64,000 bases of DNA, from contig NZ_BMMM01000021.1 of the NCBI RefSeq assembly GCF_014645835.1, positions 1-64,000 of the forward strand. The letters run 5' to 3'. The first letter of the stretch is position 1. Every line of letters starts with the position of its first letter. Below the pieces are notes generated by a model. The model ran no database searches and was not told the DNA's origin. It was given only the letters and a program-made list of their open reading frames with translations. Positions 35,619 to 44,721 of this stretch are shown here, one piece after another. A program made the position numbers and the translations under genes. The stretch comes from Streptomyces albiflavescens. GTDB taxonomy: Bacteria > Actinomycetota > Actinomycetes > Streptomycetales > Streptomycetaceae.

Positions 35619-36125
35619 CTATAGGTAGCTGCGCTGTAGCTCCTCGCGGAGCCGGGCGAGCGCCCGGTGCAGCGTGCTCTTGACCGTGCCAGCCGCCATG
35701 CCGAGGGCAGCGGCCGTCTCTTCGGTGGACATGTGCTCCCAGTGCCGTAGTACGACGACGCTGCGCTGCTGGGGCGTCAGCGTCTTGATGATGTCCATGA
35801 GCAGCGCGCGGTCGGCATGCTGTTCGGTGGAATCCCCGATGCTCGCGTCCGGCATGTGTTCGATGGGGAGTTCCTCCAGCTTCCTGGCCCGCCACCACTC
35901 GGTGCGGGTATTGATCATTACGCGGCGCAGGTAAGCATCCGCGAGCCGCTTGTCCGTGAGGCTCCCCCACCGGCGGTAGGTGCGTAACAGCGCGGTCTGC
36001 AACAGATCCTGAGCATCGAGAGGGTCGGCAACCAGGCGCCGGGCGCTGCGCAGCAGTGCGTCGTGCCGCGCACGTACGTACTCCTCGAATTCCAGCACCT
36101 CATTAACGCGCTTGCGAGCGTCCAC
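35619..36125 (-). CDS. SigE-family ECF RNA polymerase sigma factor
   Basis: The 168-residue protein has sigma region 2 (residues ~10-75: FEEYVRARHDALLRSARRLV, then DAQDLLQTALLRTYRRWGSL). Region 4 spans ~105-165 (LTPQQRSVVVLRHWEHMSTE then GMAAGTVKSTLHRALARLRE). This is the Streptomyces SigE70/SigE-family subgroup that usually lacks a linked anti-sigma gene. It is divergent from the nSTAND-WD40 gene, with 578 bases between starts. No anti-sigma or membrane partner is seen. Confidence 0.87.
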   Translation of the reverse strand: MDARKRVNEVLEFEEYVRARHDALLRSARRLVADPLDAQDLLQTALLRTYRRWGSLTDKRLADAYLRRVMINTRTEWWRARKLEELPIEHMPDASIGDSTEQHADRALLMDIIKTLTPQQRSVVVLRHWEHMSTEETAAALGMAAGTVKSTLHRALARLREELQRSYL

Positions 36126-36703
36126 CGTCGGACTCCTTTGCTATGGGTGTGAGCAGCCGGAATGTGCCGCCGGGGCCGATGTGGGACAACACTGGGCGGC
36201 CGGTTTTACAACTGCCGACGCTGTGGAGTGAATAGACCACTCAGGCCAAGGTCGGCGCGGCGCGGGAAGCCGTGGTCTGCGCCCAAGTAGCAGCCGCAGT
36301 GGCACAGGGCCCCAGGATCCATCGAGAGATCCCAGGGCCTCGACGGTCGGCGAGGCCGTGTACGGCGATCCGGTCTGAAGTGCCGTCACGGAGCCCGAGG
36401 TACGTCCGCCGGTGTGCTGTTCGGTGAGTGTTCCTTCCACTCGGTTGAAGTGGCCGAAGCCTCGGCGCTGACGGTGCGCCGTACCGGCCCGGCTTGTGCC
36501 TGACACCGAGTTCAGCGGTCCTGGGATTGAATGGGCAGCCGGTTCTGCCACCCCGATCAATGGAATCCCCGAAGGTCACGGGCTGCAGTGTGGGGAGCTG
36601 ACCAAAGAACGCGCCTCTGGTTTGCCCTCCTGCCCCGGGCGCGCGTACCGTCTGCCGGCACCACGCCGCCTCCACGGGGGAACCGGTGGCGGGAGGGAGT
36701 TCG
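36126..36703. other. divergent intergenic region
   Basis: This region separates the sigma factor from the nSTAND-WD40 gene. Open frames exist on both strands but none has family character. GGGAGGGA at 36691-36698 is the ribosome binding site of the nSTAND gene and fixes its ATG at 36704. No clear promoter palindrome was found. Confidence 0.45.
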
Positions 36704-39700
36704 ATGGCGGGGCGTCCGGAAAGCCCGGTGGATCCGAGTGCCGGGCCGGTGGCGCGGTTTGCTGCCGAGTTACGCAAACTCCGGGCGGAGGCCGGCAGTC
36801 CGACGTACCGGATGATGGCGCAGCGCACCGGTCAGGGGGCGAGCACGCTCTCACAGGCGGCTGGGGGCGAGCGGCTGCCGACTCTGCCGGTGGTCCTGGC
36901 CTACGTACACGCCTGCGGCGGCGATGCGGTCGAGTGGGAGGAGCGCTGGGACCAGGCGTTCGCAGAGACGGCGGCCGAGCCTCGCACGGAGGATGGTGAC
37001 GCTGAGCCCCCATACCGGGGCCTGGCTCGCTTCGAGCCCGCCGACGCCGCTTTGTTCTTCGGCCGCGGCCAGCTGACCGACCGCTTGCTCGAGCTGACGT
37101 CGTCCCGCCGGTTCACCGCCGTTTTCGGCCCATCAGGCAGCGGCAAGTCCTCTCTACTGCGGGCCGGCCTCATCCCCCGCCTGCGCGACCCCGATACGGC
37201 GGAGTCCCGACCAGCTGCCCTTCGTGTCCTCACCCCTGGCGAGCACCCACTGAGCACTCACGCTCAGCGCCTAATACCGGCCGAGGGGGAGGGTGACACG
37301 TGGCTGGTCGTGGACCAGTTCGAAGAGCTCTACACCCTCTGCGATGACGCCGGCGAACGTGACCAGTTCATCGACCACCTCCTGGCCGCTACCGATCCCG
37401 AGAGCCATCTGCGCGTGGTCATCTCCGTACGCGCGGACTTTCTCGGCCGCTGCGCCGAACACCGAGCCCTGATCACTGCGCTGCAGGACGGGACCCTGCT
37501 GGTCGGCCCCATGCGCCCGGAGGATCTGCGCGAGGCCATCGTCAGACCCGCTCAGACCGCCGGGCTGATCGTGGAGCGCGCGCTGACCGCTCGCATCCTC
37601 GACGAGGTCGAGGACGAACCCGGGGCGCTGCCTCTGATGTCCCACGCCCTGCTGGAAACCTGGCACCGCCGCAAAGGCCGCGCCCTGACCGAGTCCGCCT
37701 ATGAGGCAGCCGGCGGCCTGCACGGCGCCATCACCCGCACCGCCGAGGACGTCCACGCGAGCCTCACCCCGACGCAGGCCGATCTCGCCCGCCGCGTTCT
37801 GCTGCGGCTGATCACCCCCGGTGCCGGAACCCCGGACACCCGTCGGCCCACCCAGCGAGAGGAGTTCGACTTCGGTGATCCCGCCGACACCGCGATCGTC
37901 CTGAACCGGCTGGCTCGGGCGCGCCTGGTCGCACTCGACGAGAACACGGTCGACATCGCCCATGAAGCCCTCATCACCGGCTGGCCCCGACTGCGGCAAT
38001 GGATCGACGAAGCCCGGGAGCGGTTGCGCCTGCACCGTCAACTCACCGACGCCGCACGGTCCTGGAGCAACCTCAGCCGCGACCCCGGCGCGCTCTACCG
38101 CGGCACACGCCTGGCAGTGGCACAGGAAACCTTCACCGACCCGGGCGACCTGACCTCACTGGAAAGCGACTTCCTGGCGGCGGGTCTGGACGCACGCCGT
38201 CAGGAACAACGAGCCGCCATCCGCACCACCCGGCGGCTCCGGGCCCTCAGCGCCGCCCTGGCCGTCCTGGTACTGCTCGCCTCCGTGGCCGCTGTCACGG
38301 CCTTCAAGCAACGCTCCACGGCCCGGAACCAACGGGACATCGCCGTGTCCCGGCAACTCACCGCCGAGGCCGCCGAGTTACGCGGCGGGGACACGTCGTA
38401 CAAGAGCCAGAACGTGTCCGTGGCAGCCCAACTGGACATCGCCGCCTACCGCATGCACCCTTCACCGCAGGCCTACACAGACCTGGTGAACGCCACGGCG
38501 ACTCCGTTGTTCTCCGTCATCACCGACAAGAGCCCATACCAGCAGACAGCCGCGCTGGACCCGGACGGGCATACCCTCGCCACCACGGCGGGCGACGACA
38601 GGATCCGGCTGTGGGACGCCACCGTTCCTACCCAACCCAAGCGAATCGGCCGCCCCATCACAGGCAGCCTGATGGCATTCAGCCGGCGCGGGCACATTCT
38701 CGCCACCGTCGCCGTCAGCACGGGGACGCACACCAAAGGCGTGCTCCGCCTATGGGACACCACACACCCCGCCAACCTGACCGCGCTTGGCGCGCCCGTC
38801 CCCGTCGGCGACGTCAACGCGTTGACCTTCAGCTCCGACGGGCAGACGCTGGCCATCACCTCTGACACCGCCGACGGGGCGGATACCCAGGTCCAGCTAT
38901 GGGACACCAGTCGGCCGCCGCATCCCAGGCGCCGCGGCACTCCACTGGCACATGGCGGTGCGGCGTTCAGCCCCACCGGGCACCTCCTGGCCACGACCAG
39001 CTACCAGGCCGAGGGGTACACAGTCCAACTGTGGAATGTCACTCGCCCAGGCCATGCCACGCGTCTCGGCAAGCCGCTGCCCGGTACGGACGTGCTGTTC
39101 AGCCCTCGTGGGAACGTGCTGGTCACCTCGACCGTCGCCAGTGAGGACTTCGGCGGCAGCATCCAGCTGTGGGACATCACCCGGCCGGACCACGCCAAGC
39201 GCCTCGGCAGCCCTCTCCAGATCCCCCATGCCGACCTCGCGGCGATGGCTTTCAGCCCCGACGGCCACGTCCTGGCCACCGCGCTGGACGACACGGTCCG
39301 CCTGTGGAACGTCACCAACGCGGACGGCCCCGTCGCTGTGGGCCAGCCCCTCGGCCAGCCGGGAGTTGATTCCCTGGACTTCGGTCCCGGCGGCCATACC
39401 CTGATCGCCGCCGCGGACACCGTCCGCGTCTGGACTCTTCCCCCTACCTTCCTCACGGACCGGGGAGGCTCCATCGGCGCGGTGTCCTTCAGCCCTGACG
39501 GGGCCACTCTGGCCACGGTCGCCGACTTCGACACATTCGACGCCAACACCCGTGGGGTCCTGCTGTGGGACGTCAGCGACCCCGCGTTCCCACGACGTCT
39601 CGGCGGAGAATTACTCGGAACTACCGCGGCGTTCAGCCCTCGTGGCCGGGTCCTTGCCACGGCCGGCAGCGGCAGAGTCTGGCTATGGGACACCACCGAT

Positions 39701-40372
39701 TCCGCACACCCCAAACGCCTGGGTCCGCCCCTCCGCGTGTCGGGAAACTGGATTCCGTCGGTGGCTTTCAGCCCTGACGGGCACATGCTCGCGGAGGCTG
39801 TCGAGCAAAGTGAGATCTACCTGTGGGACACCACGGATCCTGCGCACCCCAAGCGAGTCGGAAAACCCCTCACCAGCACCACTGGTGACTTCACGGACCT
39901 GGCGTTCAGCGCCGACGGACTCACCCTTGCCAGCACCAACAACGATGAAGGCTCGTTCTGGGACATCAGCGAACGGCATCCCAAGAAGCTCAGCAACCGC
40001 CGTACCGGTCTAGGCCTGCTCCTCGACAACGGTGCCAACTCCTTCGCCGCTGTCGCCTTCAGCCCCGATGGGCACACTCTCGCCACTGCGGGCGACGATG
40101 AAGACGTCCGTCTGTGGCACCTTCCCGGCGGCGGTCAGCCGACACTCCTCGGGAACCCCCTCAAGGAGCACTCCAAGCCTGTGTCCGTCGTCGCCTACAG
40201 CACCGACGGCCGTACCCTCGCAACGGGCAGCGAAGACGGCACAGCCCGGCTGTGGGATCTGGACGCCGACCGGGCCATCCGACGCATCTGCGCTGCCACC
40301 GAGCACACCCTCACGGAAAAGGAGTGGCGACAGTACGTCGGAGGTATCGCCTACCACCCGCCGTGCCCGTGA
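36704..40372 (+). CDS. HTH-nSTAND1-WD40 repeat protein
   Basis: The 1222-residue protein is a complete STAND-type signalling NTPase. Residues 10-85 form an XRE/cHTH-like domain (FAAELRKLRAEAGSPTYRMM). Residues ~103-420 are the nSTAND1 ATPase, with Walker A FGPSGSGKSS (Lys148), Walker B WLVVDQFEELY, and a VVISVRADFLGRC sensor. After a helical linker one transmembrane segment follows (~515-535: LRALSAALAVLVLLASVAAV). The remaining 650 residues are about twelve WD40-like blades, each with the FSPDGHxLAT and LWDxT signature. STAND proteins oligomerise on sensing a ligand through the repeat domain. The membrane segment would put the propeller outside the cell, or keep it at the membrane. The divergent SigE-family gene may be functionally linked. 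Confidence 0.88.
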   Translation: MAGRPESPVDPSAGPVARFAAELRKLRAEAGSPTYRMMAQRTGQGASTLSQAAGGERLPTLPVVLAYVHACGGDAVEWEERWDQAFAETAAEPRTEDGDAEPPYRGLARFEPADAALFFGRGQLTDRLLELTSSRRFTAVFGPSGSGKSSLLRAGLIPRLRDPDTAESRPAALRVLTPGEHPLSTHAQRLIPAEGEGDTWLVVDQFEELYTLCDDAGERDQFIDHLLAATDPESHLRVVISVRADFLGRCAEHRALITALQDGTLLVGPMRPEDLREAIVRPAQTAGLIVERALTARILDEVEDEPGALPLMSHALLETWHRRKGRALTESAYEAAGGLHGAITRTAEDVHASLTPTQADLARRVLLRLITPGAGTPDTRRPTQREEFDFGDPADTAIVLNRLARARLVALDENTVDIAHEALITGWPRLRQWIDEARERLRLHRQLTDAARSWSNLSRDPGALYRGTRLAVAQETFTDPGDLTSLESDFLAAGLDARRQEQRAAIRTTRRLRALSAALAVLVLLASVAAVTAFKQRSTARNQRDIAVSRQLTAEAAELRGGDTSYKSQNVSVAAQLDIAAYRMHPSPQAYTDLVNATATPLFSVITDKSPYQQTAALDPDGHTLATTAGDDRIRLWDATVPTQPKRIGRPITGSLMAFSRRGHILATVAVSTGTHTKGVLRLWDTTHPANLTALGAPVPVGDVNALTFSSDGQTLAITSDTADGADTQVQLWDTSRPPHPRRRGTPLAHGGAAFSPTGHLLATTSYQAEGYTVQLWNVTRPGHATRLGKPLPGTDVLFSPRGNVLVTSTVASEDFGGSIQLWDITRPDHAKRLGSPLQIPHADLAAMAFSPDGHVLATALDDTVRLWNVTNADGPVAVGQPLGQPGVDSLDFGPGGHTLIAAADTVRVWTLPPTFLTDRGGSIGAVSFSPDGATLATVADFDTFDANTRGVLLWDVSDPAFPRRLGGELLGTTAAFSPRGRVLATAGSGRVWLWDTTDSAHPKRLGPPLRVSGNWIPSVAFSPDGHMLAEAVEQSEIYLWDTTDPAHPKRVGKPLTSTTGDFTDLAFSADGLTLASTNNDEGSFWDISERHPKKLSNRRTGLGLLLDNGANSFAAVAFSPDGHTLATAGDDEDVRLWHLPGGGQPTLLGNPLKEHSKPVSVVAYSTDGRTLATGSEDGTARLWDLDADRAIRRICAATEHTLTEKEWRQYVGGIAYHPPCP

Positions 40373-40740
40373 AAGCACCGCCTCGCCTCGCCTCGCCGCC
40401 ACGGTCCCGCTCAGCGCTCCGGTGCCGTCCGCGGTACCGGCACGGTGACGCGCAGCCCGTGCGGGGTGTTCGTCTCGTACGAGAGGAGCCCCCCGTTCGC
40501 GGCGAGCAGCGAGCCCGAGCCCGGAAGCCGAAGCCCTCCCCCTCATCGACGACCTCCAGGACGACGCCGCCTCCTGCCTGGCCCTCGCCGCGGCCGTCAC
40601 CTCCCCGCCGCCCGTCGACATGGTCAGGCGCTCCCTGGCCCACGGCTTCGCCGAGGACGTCATTGCCCCACTGGCGTTCCTGCGGCGGTCGGTTCCAGCG
40701 GAACTGGCCGCCGCGGTACGTGACTCACTGCGCGGCCGGG
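40373..40740. other. gene-poor stretch with a possible kinase tail
   Basis: On the minus strand the frame ending at TGA 40411-40413 reads LLAANGGLLSYETNTPHGLR, then VTVPVPRTAPER, like the last strand of a GHKL histidine-kinase ATPase domain. A VVLEVVDEGEGFG segment lies just upstream in another frame. It is probably a short frameshifted relic. Confidence 0.35.
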
Positions 40741-41091
40741 TCAAGCTGCGGCGGGCCCGTCGGCGGCAGCAGGGTCCGGCGCCGGCAGCATGGTCAGCAG
40801 CATGACCGTGGGCTCGGTGGCGCGCACGGTGTGCGGCAGCCGAGCCGGCAGGTGGATCCAGGTGCCGGGCGTGGCCTGGGTCTTCTCCTCGCCGAGGACG
40901 AGGTCGAGGCGGCCCTTGACGACCTGGATGACGACCGGCAGGGCCGATGTGTGCTCGGTCAGTTCCTGTCCGGCGGCGAAGGCGAAGCCGACGACGCGCA
41001 GCCGGTCGTCGCGGTACAGGACGCGGCTGAGAGTGCCGTCCTCGGCCAGGGGCAGTTCGGTGGTCAGGTCGGGGATGACGGTGGCGGACAT
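40741..41091 (-). CDS. cupin domain protein
   Basis: The 116-residue protein is a single cupin barrel. The two motifs are seen as ELTEHTSALPVVIQVVKGRL (with His but a reduced metal site) and GTWIHLPARLPHTVRATEPT. It follows the methyltransferase gene after 15 bases on the same strand, so the pair is probably one operon. Small cupins of this type often bind a metal or a small ligand and stabilise or sense it. The specific role is unknown. Confidence 0.82.
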   Translation of the reverse strand: MSATVIPDLTTELPLAEDGTLSRVLYRDDRLRVVGFAFAAGQELTEHTSALPVVIQVVKGRLDLVLGEEKTQATPGTWIHLPARLPHTVRATEPTVMLLTMLPAPDPAAADGPAAA

Positions 41092-41106
41092 GCGGGTTCC
41101 TTCTCC

Positions 41107-41952
41107 TCAGGAAGTCGACGTGGTGGGAACGGCGATGAGGCCGATGGCGCCCAGGTGGGCCCGGTGGCGGCGGAAGACGCGGCGCATCTCCAGCACGCGG
41201 TGCCGGGCCGCCGGGTCACGCAGCGCCCGCCCTGCGATGCGCACGGCGTTCTCGAACCCCTCGTCGGCGATGAGGCGGCGCGGTTCGAGCAGCGCCATGG
41301 GCGCCCTCCAACGGGCGGTGACGGTGAAGCCCTCGGCGGCGAGCAGGGCGACCCAGCCGGACGGAGTCAGCGGGCGGGCGCCGACGTGGATGGCCTCGCC
41401 GAGGTCCCTGGTGATCTCCTCGGTGTGATCCGGGTCGAGGTCCTCGGGCAGCAGGCACAGCTCGTGGAGGGCGTACCGGCCGTCGGTGTCGGTGAGTAGC
41501 CGCCGGGCTTCACGCATGATGCGGCGCTTGGCCGGCTCGGGCTGCATGGTCAGCATGGCCTCCCCATACACGACGGTGGCGCTGCCGGACGGGAGTCCGG
41601 TGTCCGCGGCGTCGGCTCGCACGGCGACCACCTCGGTCGGCCCGCGGGCGGTGAGGGTGCCCAACCGTGCCACGGCGGCGGGGTCGCGGTCGACGGCGGT
41701 GTAGGAGCCCGGGCTCCGTTCGAGGGTGAGTCGGGCGGTGGCGTCGAGGCCGGCGGCCAGTTCCACCACCCGGTCGTCGCGGCCAAGGGCCAGGTTGTCG
41801 AGCATCCAAGTGGTGAGTTCCACGCCACCGGGGCGCAAAACGCGCTTGCCCAGGCGGGCCAGCAGCCAGTGGCCGGGCATGCGGGCGGCGTCCAGTCCCT
41901 CGCCGGGAACGCGGATGTTCTTCTGGAGGGCCTGAGGGTCCGTCGGTGCCAT
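41107..41952 (-). CDS. class I SAM-dependent methyltransferase
   Basis: The 281-residue protein has a Rossmann methyltransferase core: VVELAAGLDATARLTLER as motif I (~62-79, with AAG replacing the usual GxG), then YTAVDRDPAAVARL and VRADAADTGLPSGSATVVYG. A final substrate lobe follows (GWVALLAAEGFTVTARWRAP). It forms a pair with the cupin gene. A candidate iron box 36 bases upstream of its ATG suggests iron-dependent repression. The substrate is not known. Confidence 0.82.
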   Translation of the reverse strand: MAPTDPQALQKNIRVPGEGLDAARMPGHWLLARLGKRVLRPGGVELTTWMLDNLALGRDDRVVELAAGLDATARLTLERSPGSYTAVDRDPAAVARLGTLTARGPTEVVAVRADAADTGLPSGSATVVYGEAMLTMQPEPAKRRIMREARRLLTDTDGRYALHELCLLPEDLDPDHTEEITRDLGEAIHVGARPLTPSGWVALLAAEGFTVTARWRAPMALLEPRRLIADEGFENAVRIAGRALRDPAARHRVLEMRRVFRRHRAHLGAIGLIAVPTTSTS

Positions 41953-41987
41953 GTTCGTGCCTCGCTCTCTCCGCGCACCAGCCTTAC

Positions 41988-42001
41988 TTAGGTGAACCTA
42001 A
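41988..42001. promoter_or_regulatory. candidate iron box (DmdR/IdeR type)
   Basis: TTAGGTGAACCTAA is a perfect inverted repeat of TTAGGT. Aligned to the 19-base actinobacterial iron box it matches about 13 positions. It lies 36 bases upstream of the methyltransferase start. Confidence 0.5.
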
Positions 42002-42435
42002 CTTGAAGGGTTGCCTGGGTGCGGGGGCCGAACGTCCCGAATGAGGGGCCCAGTGGGCCCGTCACGGGAGGCGGCTTCGGCATGCCGGAGGGGCCCGGTT
42101 GGACCAGCGGTGGGATCGCTCCGTACCAGGAGGCGGAAAGCGGGCTCCCGTGATCGGTGGGGATGTGGTCGCGTGGCCCCGGAGGCGGGGTCGGAGCCGG
42201 CCTCTGCGGCCCACCGAGTGGCCAGTCCGCCGGCACGCCGAGCTGCGGCGGTCACGGCGTCCGGCCCGCCGCCGGTCTGCCCCGCCGCGTAGCCGACCAG
42301 GAAAGTCGTCAACGGCGCGGCGGGCCGGGCGACCCCGTGAGCTGCTTCGCCCGCGAGGGCAAGGAGAAGAGCCCGGTCGACTTCGAGGTCGATGCCCGGG
42401 TCCGATCTGAGGGCTGCCATCCATTCCTTCAGCAC
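41998..42435 (-). CDS. DUF6457 domain protein
   Basis: The first ~85 residues match DUF6457: LKEWMAALRSDPGIDLEVD then AAHGVARPAAPLTTFLVGYA, closing with AGGLATRWAAEAG. This small helical family often sits near molybdenum-cofactor and nitrate genes in actinomycetes. GTG 42435 is the best start. The frame runs on ~60 residues past the usual family end with a Pro/Arg-rich tail, which may be read-through of non-coding sequence after a lost stop. It follows the VKOR gene by 68 bases and is probably the last gene of the nar operon. Confidence 0.65.
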   Translation of the reverse strand: MLKEWMAALRSDPGIDLEVDRALLLALAGEAAHGVARPAAPLTTFLVGYAAGQTGGGPDAVTAAARRAGGLATRWAAEAGSDPASGATRPHPHRSREPAFRLLVRSDPTAGPTGPLRHAEAASRDGPTGPLIRDVRPPHPGNPSS

Positions 42436-42503
42436 ATCGTCCGTGATCGTCTTTCTCTCGTTCGTGTGACCGGTGAGCGCCTTGTTCGGCGCGCGTCGGC
42501 CGC

Positions 42504-43139
42504 CTACAGCAGGCTGCTCCAGTACGGCCAGAAGCGGGTGAGGACGAGCAGCGCGATCACCCCGTACCAGGCGGCGAGCAGCATCCAGTGCGTGTCCCGC
42601 ACGAGCTGCAGGACACCCCGCGGCACGGGGACGATGCCCCGCTCCAGGCCGTGCAGGGTGACGTACCAGAACAGGCCGATGGTGACGACCCAGACGACGG
42701 CGCAGTAGGGGCAGATCTTGTTGAGCTCGTAGAGCGACTGGACAATCAGCCAGTCGACGAACACCACACCCGCCAGCGCCCCGGCCTCCAGCGCGAGCCA
42801 CAGCCCACGGTGCAGGCGCGCCCCGGAGAGCACGGCGACGCCCAGGACGGTCACGGCGGCGAAGGCGCCGAGGCCGAGCAGCATGTTGGGGAAGCCGAAC
42901 AGGTGCCCCTGCGCACTGGACATGACGCTGCCGCAACTCACGATGGGGCTGATGTTGCAGGACGGTTGGTAGGCGGGATCCCGGAGGAGCCGCCAGTCGT
43001 CCACGGTGAGTTGGAAGGAGGCCAGCCAGCCGACGATCCCGGTGAGGACCATCGCCCATCCGGTTCGACGGCTCGCTCCCACGGCGTTGGCGCACCGGGC
43101 GCTCGTGGCGTCCGGCGCGAGTGCCGGCCCGTGACTCAT
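42504..43139 (-). CDS. vitamin K epoxide reductase (VKOR) family protein
   Basis: The 211-residue membrane protein has about five transmembrane segments. It carries the VKOR cysteines: the loop pair in SCNISPIVSCGSVM and the active CPYC in NKICPYCAVVW. The conserved FGFPNMLLGLGAF segment is also present. VKOR proteins reoxidise DsbA-like thiol oxidases using menaquinone, driving disulfide formation outside the membrane. The start ATG overlaps the narI stop (ATGA), so it is translationally coupled to the nitrate reductase operon. There is no fused thioredoxin domain. Confidence 0.9.
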   Translation of the reverse strand: MSHGPALAPDATSARCANAVGASRRTGWAMVLTGIVGWLASFQLTVDDWRLLRDPAYQPSCNISPIVSCGSVMSSAQGHLFGFPNMLLGLGAFAAVTVLGVAVLSGARLHRGLWLALEAGALAGVVFVDWLIVQSLYELNKICPYCAVVWVVTIGLFWYVTLHGLERGIVPVPRGVLQLVRDTHWMLLAAWYGVIALLVLTRFWPYWSSLL

Positions 43140-43912
43140 GCGGCTCGCCGCGAGCTGGAGGCCGGCCGGCGTTGGCGCGCGGGCGCCGGGGCGGCGGGTG
43201 TGGCTCGGCGTCGGTAGACCAGATACGGGCGGGCCAAGTATCCGATGGGGGCGCTCCACACGTGGACGAGGCGAGTGAACGGCCAGGCGGCGAAGAGCAG
43301 GCAGGCGCTCAGGGCGTGCAGCTGGAACAGCAGCGGGGCGTCGGCAATGGCCGCCGGGTGTGGTTGGAGGGTGAAGACGCCGCGGAACCAGACGGAGACG
43401 GTCTCCCGGTAGTCGTAGCCGCCGCCGAAGACGTTGTGGGTGGCGGTGGCGGAGATGCCGAGCAGGACGGTGACGGACAGCAGCGGGAACAGCAACTTGT
43501 CGCTGCGGTCGGTGCCGAGCCGGATCCGGCGGGTCAGCAGCCGTCGCGCGCAGAGCATGCCGAGCCCGGTGACCATGGCCACGCCCGCCACGGAGCCCGC
43601 CCAGACAGCGGTGGTGTGGTAGGCGTGCTCACTGATGCCGGCCGCCTCGGTCCACGAGTCCGGGATCGCGAGGCCCACGACATGCCCGGCGATCACCATG
43701 AAGGCGCCGAGATGGAACAGCGGGCTGCCCCAGTGCAGCCAGCGGTGTTCGAGCAGCTGGCTGGTACGGGAGGTCCAGCCGAACTGGTCCTGCCGGTAGC
43801 GCCAGACGTGCCCGACCACGAACACGGCGAGGCAGATGTAGGGGAAGGCGACCCACAGGAGCAGGTCGGCGCCGCTCGTGGTGGCGGACAGGGCGGTGGG
43901 CGCGGCGTTCAT
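43136..43912 (-). CDS. narI: respiratory nitrate reductase gamma subunit (cytochrome b)
   Basis: The 258-residue protein has five predicted membrane helices. The heme-ligand histidines lie in RWLHWGSPLFHLGAF, AGHVVGL, ATHNVFGG and LFQLHALSACLLF. NarI anchors the NarGH heads and passes electrons from menaquinol. It begins at ATG 43910-43912, overlapping the narJ stop by ATGA, and ends overlapping the VKOR start. All the expected histidines are present, so NarI itself looks functional, although its NarG partner is truncated. Confidence 0.93.
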   Translation of the reverse strand: MNAAPTALSATTSGADLLLWVAFPYICLAVFVVGHVWRYRQDQFGWTSRTSQLLEHRWLHWGSPLFHLGAFMVIAGHVVGLAIPDSWTEAAGISEHAYHTTAVWAGSVAGVAMVTGLGMLCARRLLTRRIRLGTDRSDKLLFPLLSVTVLLGISATATHNVFGGGYDYRETVSVWFRGVFTLQPHPAAIADAPLLFQLHALSACLLFAAWPFTRLVHVWSAPIGYLARPYLVYRRRATPAAPAPARQRRPASSSRRAA

Positions 43913-44721
43913 CGGGGGCCTTCCGTACGGCTGGTCGGGGCTGACGGGACGCGGGTCGGAAGGGCGGGCGTCGGGGGCACGAAGGTGCCCGGCGGGGCGA
44001 ACTCCCCGTCGCCGTAGGTCCCGTAGGGGTCGAGGCCGACCTCCTCGTTCGGCGGGCCCTCCGCGACGAGCTGGTCCACCGCCGCGCGGTCGGCCTCGGT
44101 CGGCGGTGGCAGCAGCGTGAGCAGGGCGGCCAGGACGTGCCGGTAGGGGGAGTCGGTGAGGGCACGGTGAATCAGCTCCAGCCCGCGCCGGTGCTGGCGC
44201 AGAGGCGCCTCGCCGCCACCCGGTCCCGCCAGGGCGGCGAACTCCAGGACGACCGGCAGGTGGTCGGGCAGTTCGCCGCCGTCGGTGTCCCAGCCCGCGG
44301 CACGGTAGCGGTGGTTGAGGGTGAGCAGGGCCATGCCCCGGCGGCGGGTGTCGCCGTGCAGGTAGTAGGTGAGGTAAAGGCTGCTCTTGCGGCGCAGGTC
44401 GAACATCTCGACGTAGTGCCGCTCCAGCGCCTCGCGATCCTGTGTGGCGAACCAGTCGGTGAACCGGGCCAGGTGTTGCGCCGCGGGCGTGGTCGGCAAG
44501 GCCTTCACTACGGTTGCCAACTCCGGCCGGGCCGCGGTCAGTTCGGAGTCGGGGTACTGCAGGAGCAGCGACGCGAGCCGCAGTATCAGCCCTCGGCCCG
44601 CCGTCTCCTCGGGTGTGAGCCGTGCCGGGCGGCGTACGGCCGCGCGGACGCGGGTGCGGGCGATGGCGGGGATCGTTGCGGGCTGGGGGTACCCCCGGAC
44701 GAAGTTTGGGGGAGGGCTCAC
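43909..44721 (-). CDS. narJ: nitrate reductase molybdenum cofactor assembly chaperone
   Basis: The 270-residue protein is a NarJ/TorD-type chaperone. It shows ILRLASLLLQYPDSEL at the start of the helical bundle and HYVEMFDLRRKSSLYLTYYL then GDTRRRGMALL in its centre. NarJ inserts the molybdenum cofactor into NarG. The GTG start at 44721 overlaps the narH stop (GTGA). The acidic C-terminal tail is longer than in enteric NarJ, as is common in Streptomyces. Confidence 0.92.
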   Translation of the reverse strand: MSPPPNFVRGYPQPATIPAIARTRVRAAVRRPARLTPEETAGRGLILRLASLLLQYPDSELTAARPELATVVKALPTTPAAQHLARFTDWFATQDREALERHYVEMFDLRRKSSLYLTYYLHGDTRRRGMALLTLNHRYRAAGWDTDGGELPDHLPVVLEFAALAGPGGGEAPLRQHRRGLELIHRALTDSPYRHVLAALLTLLPPPTEADRAAVDQLVAEGPPNEEVGLDPYGTYGDGEFAPPGTFVPPTPALPTRVPSAPTSRTEGPR

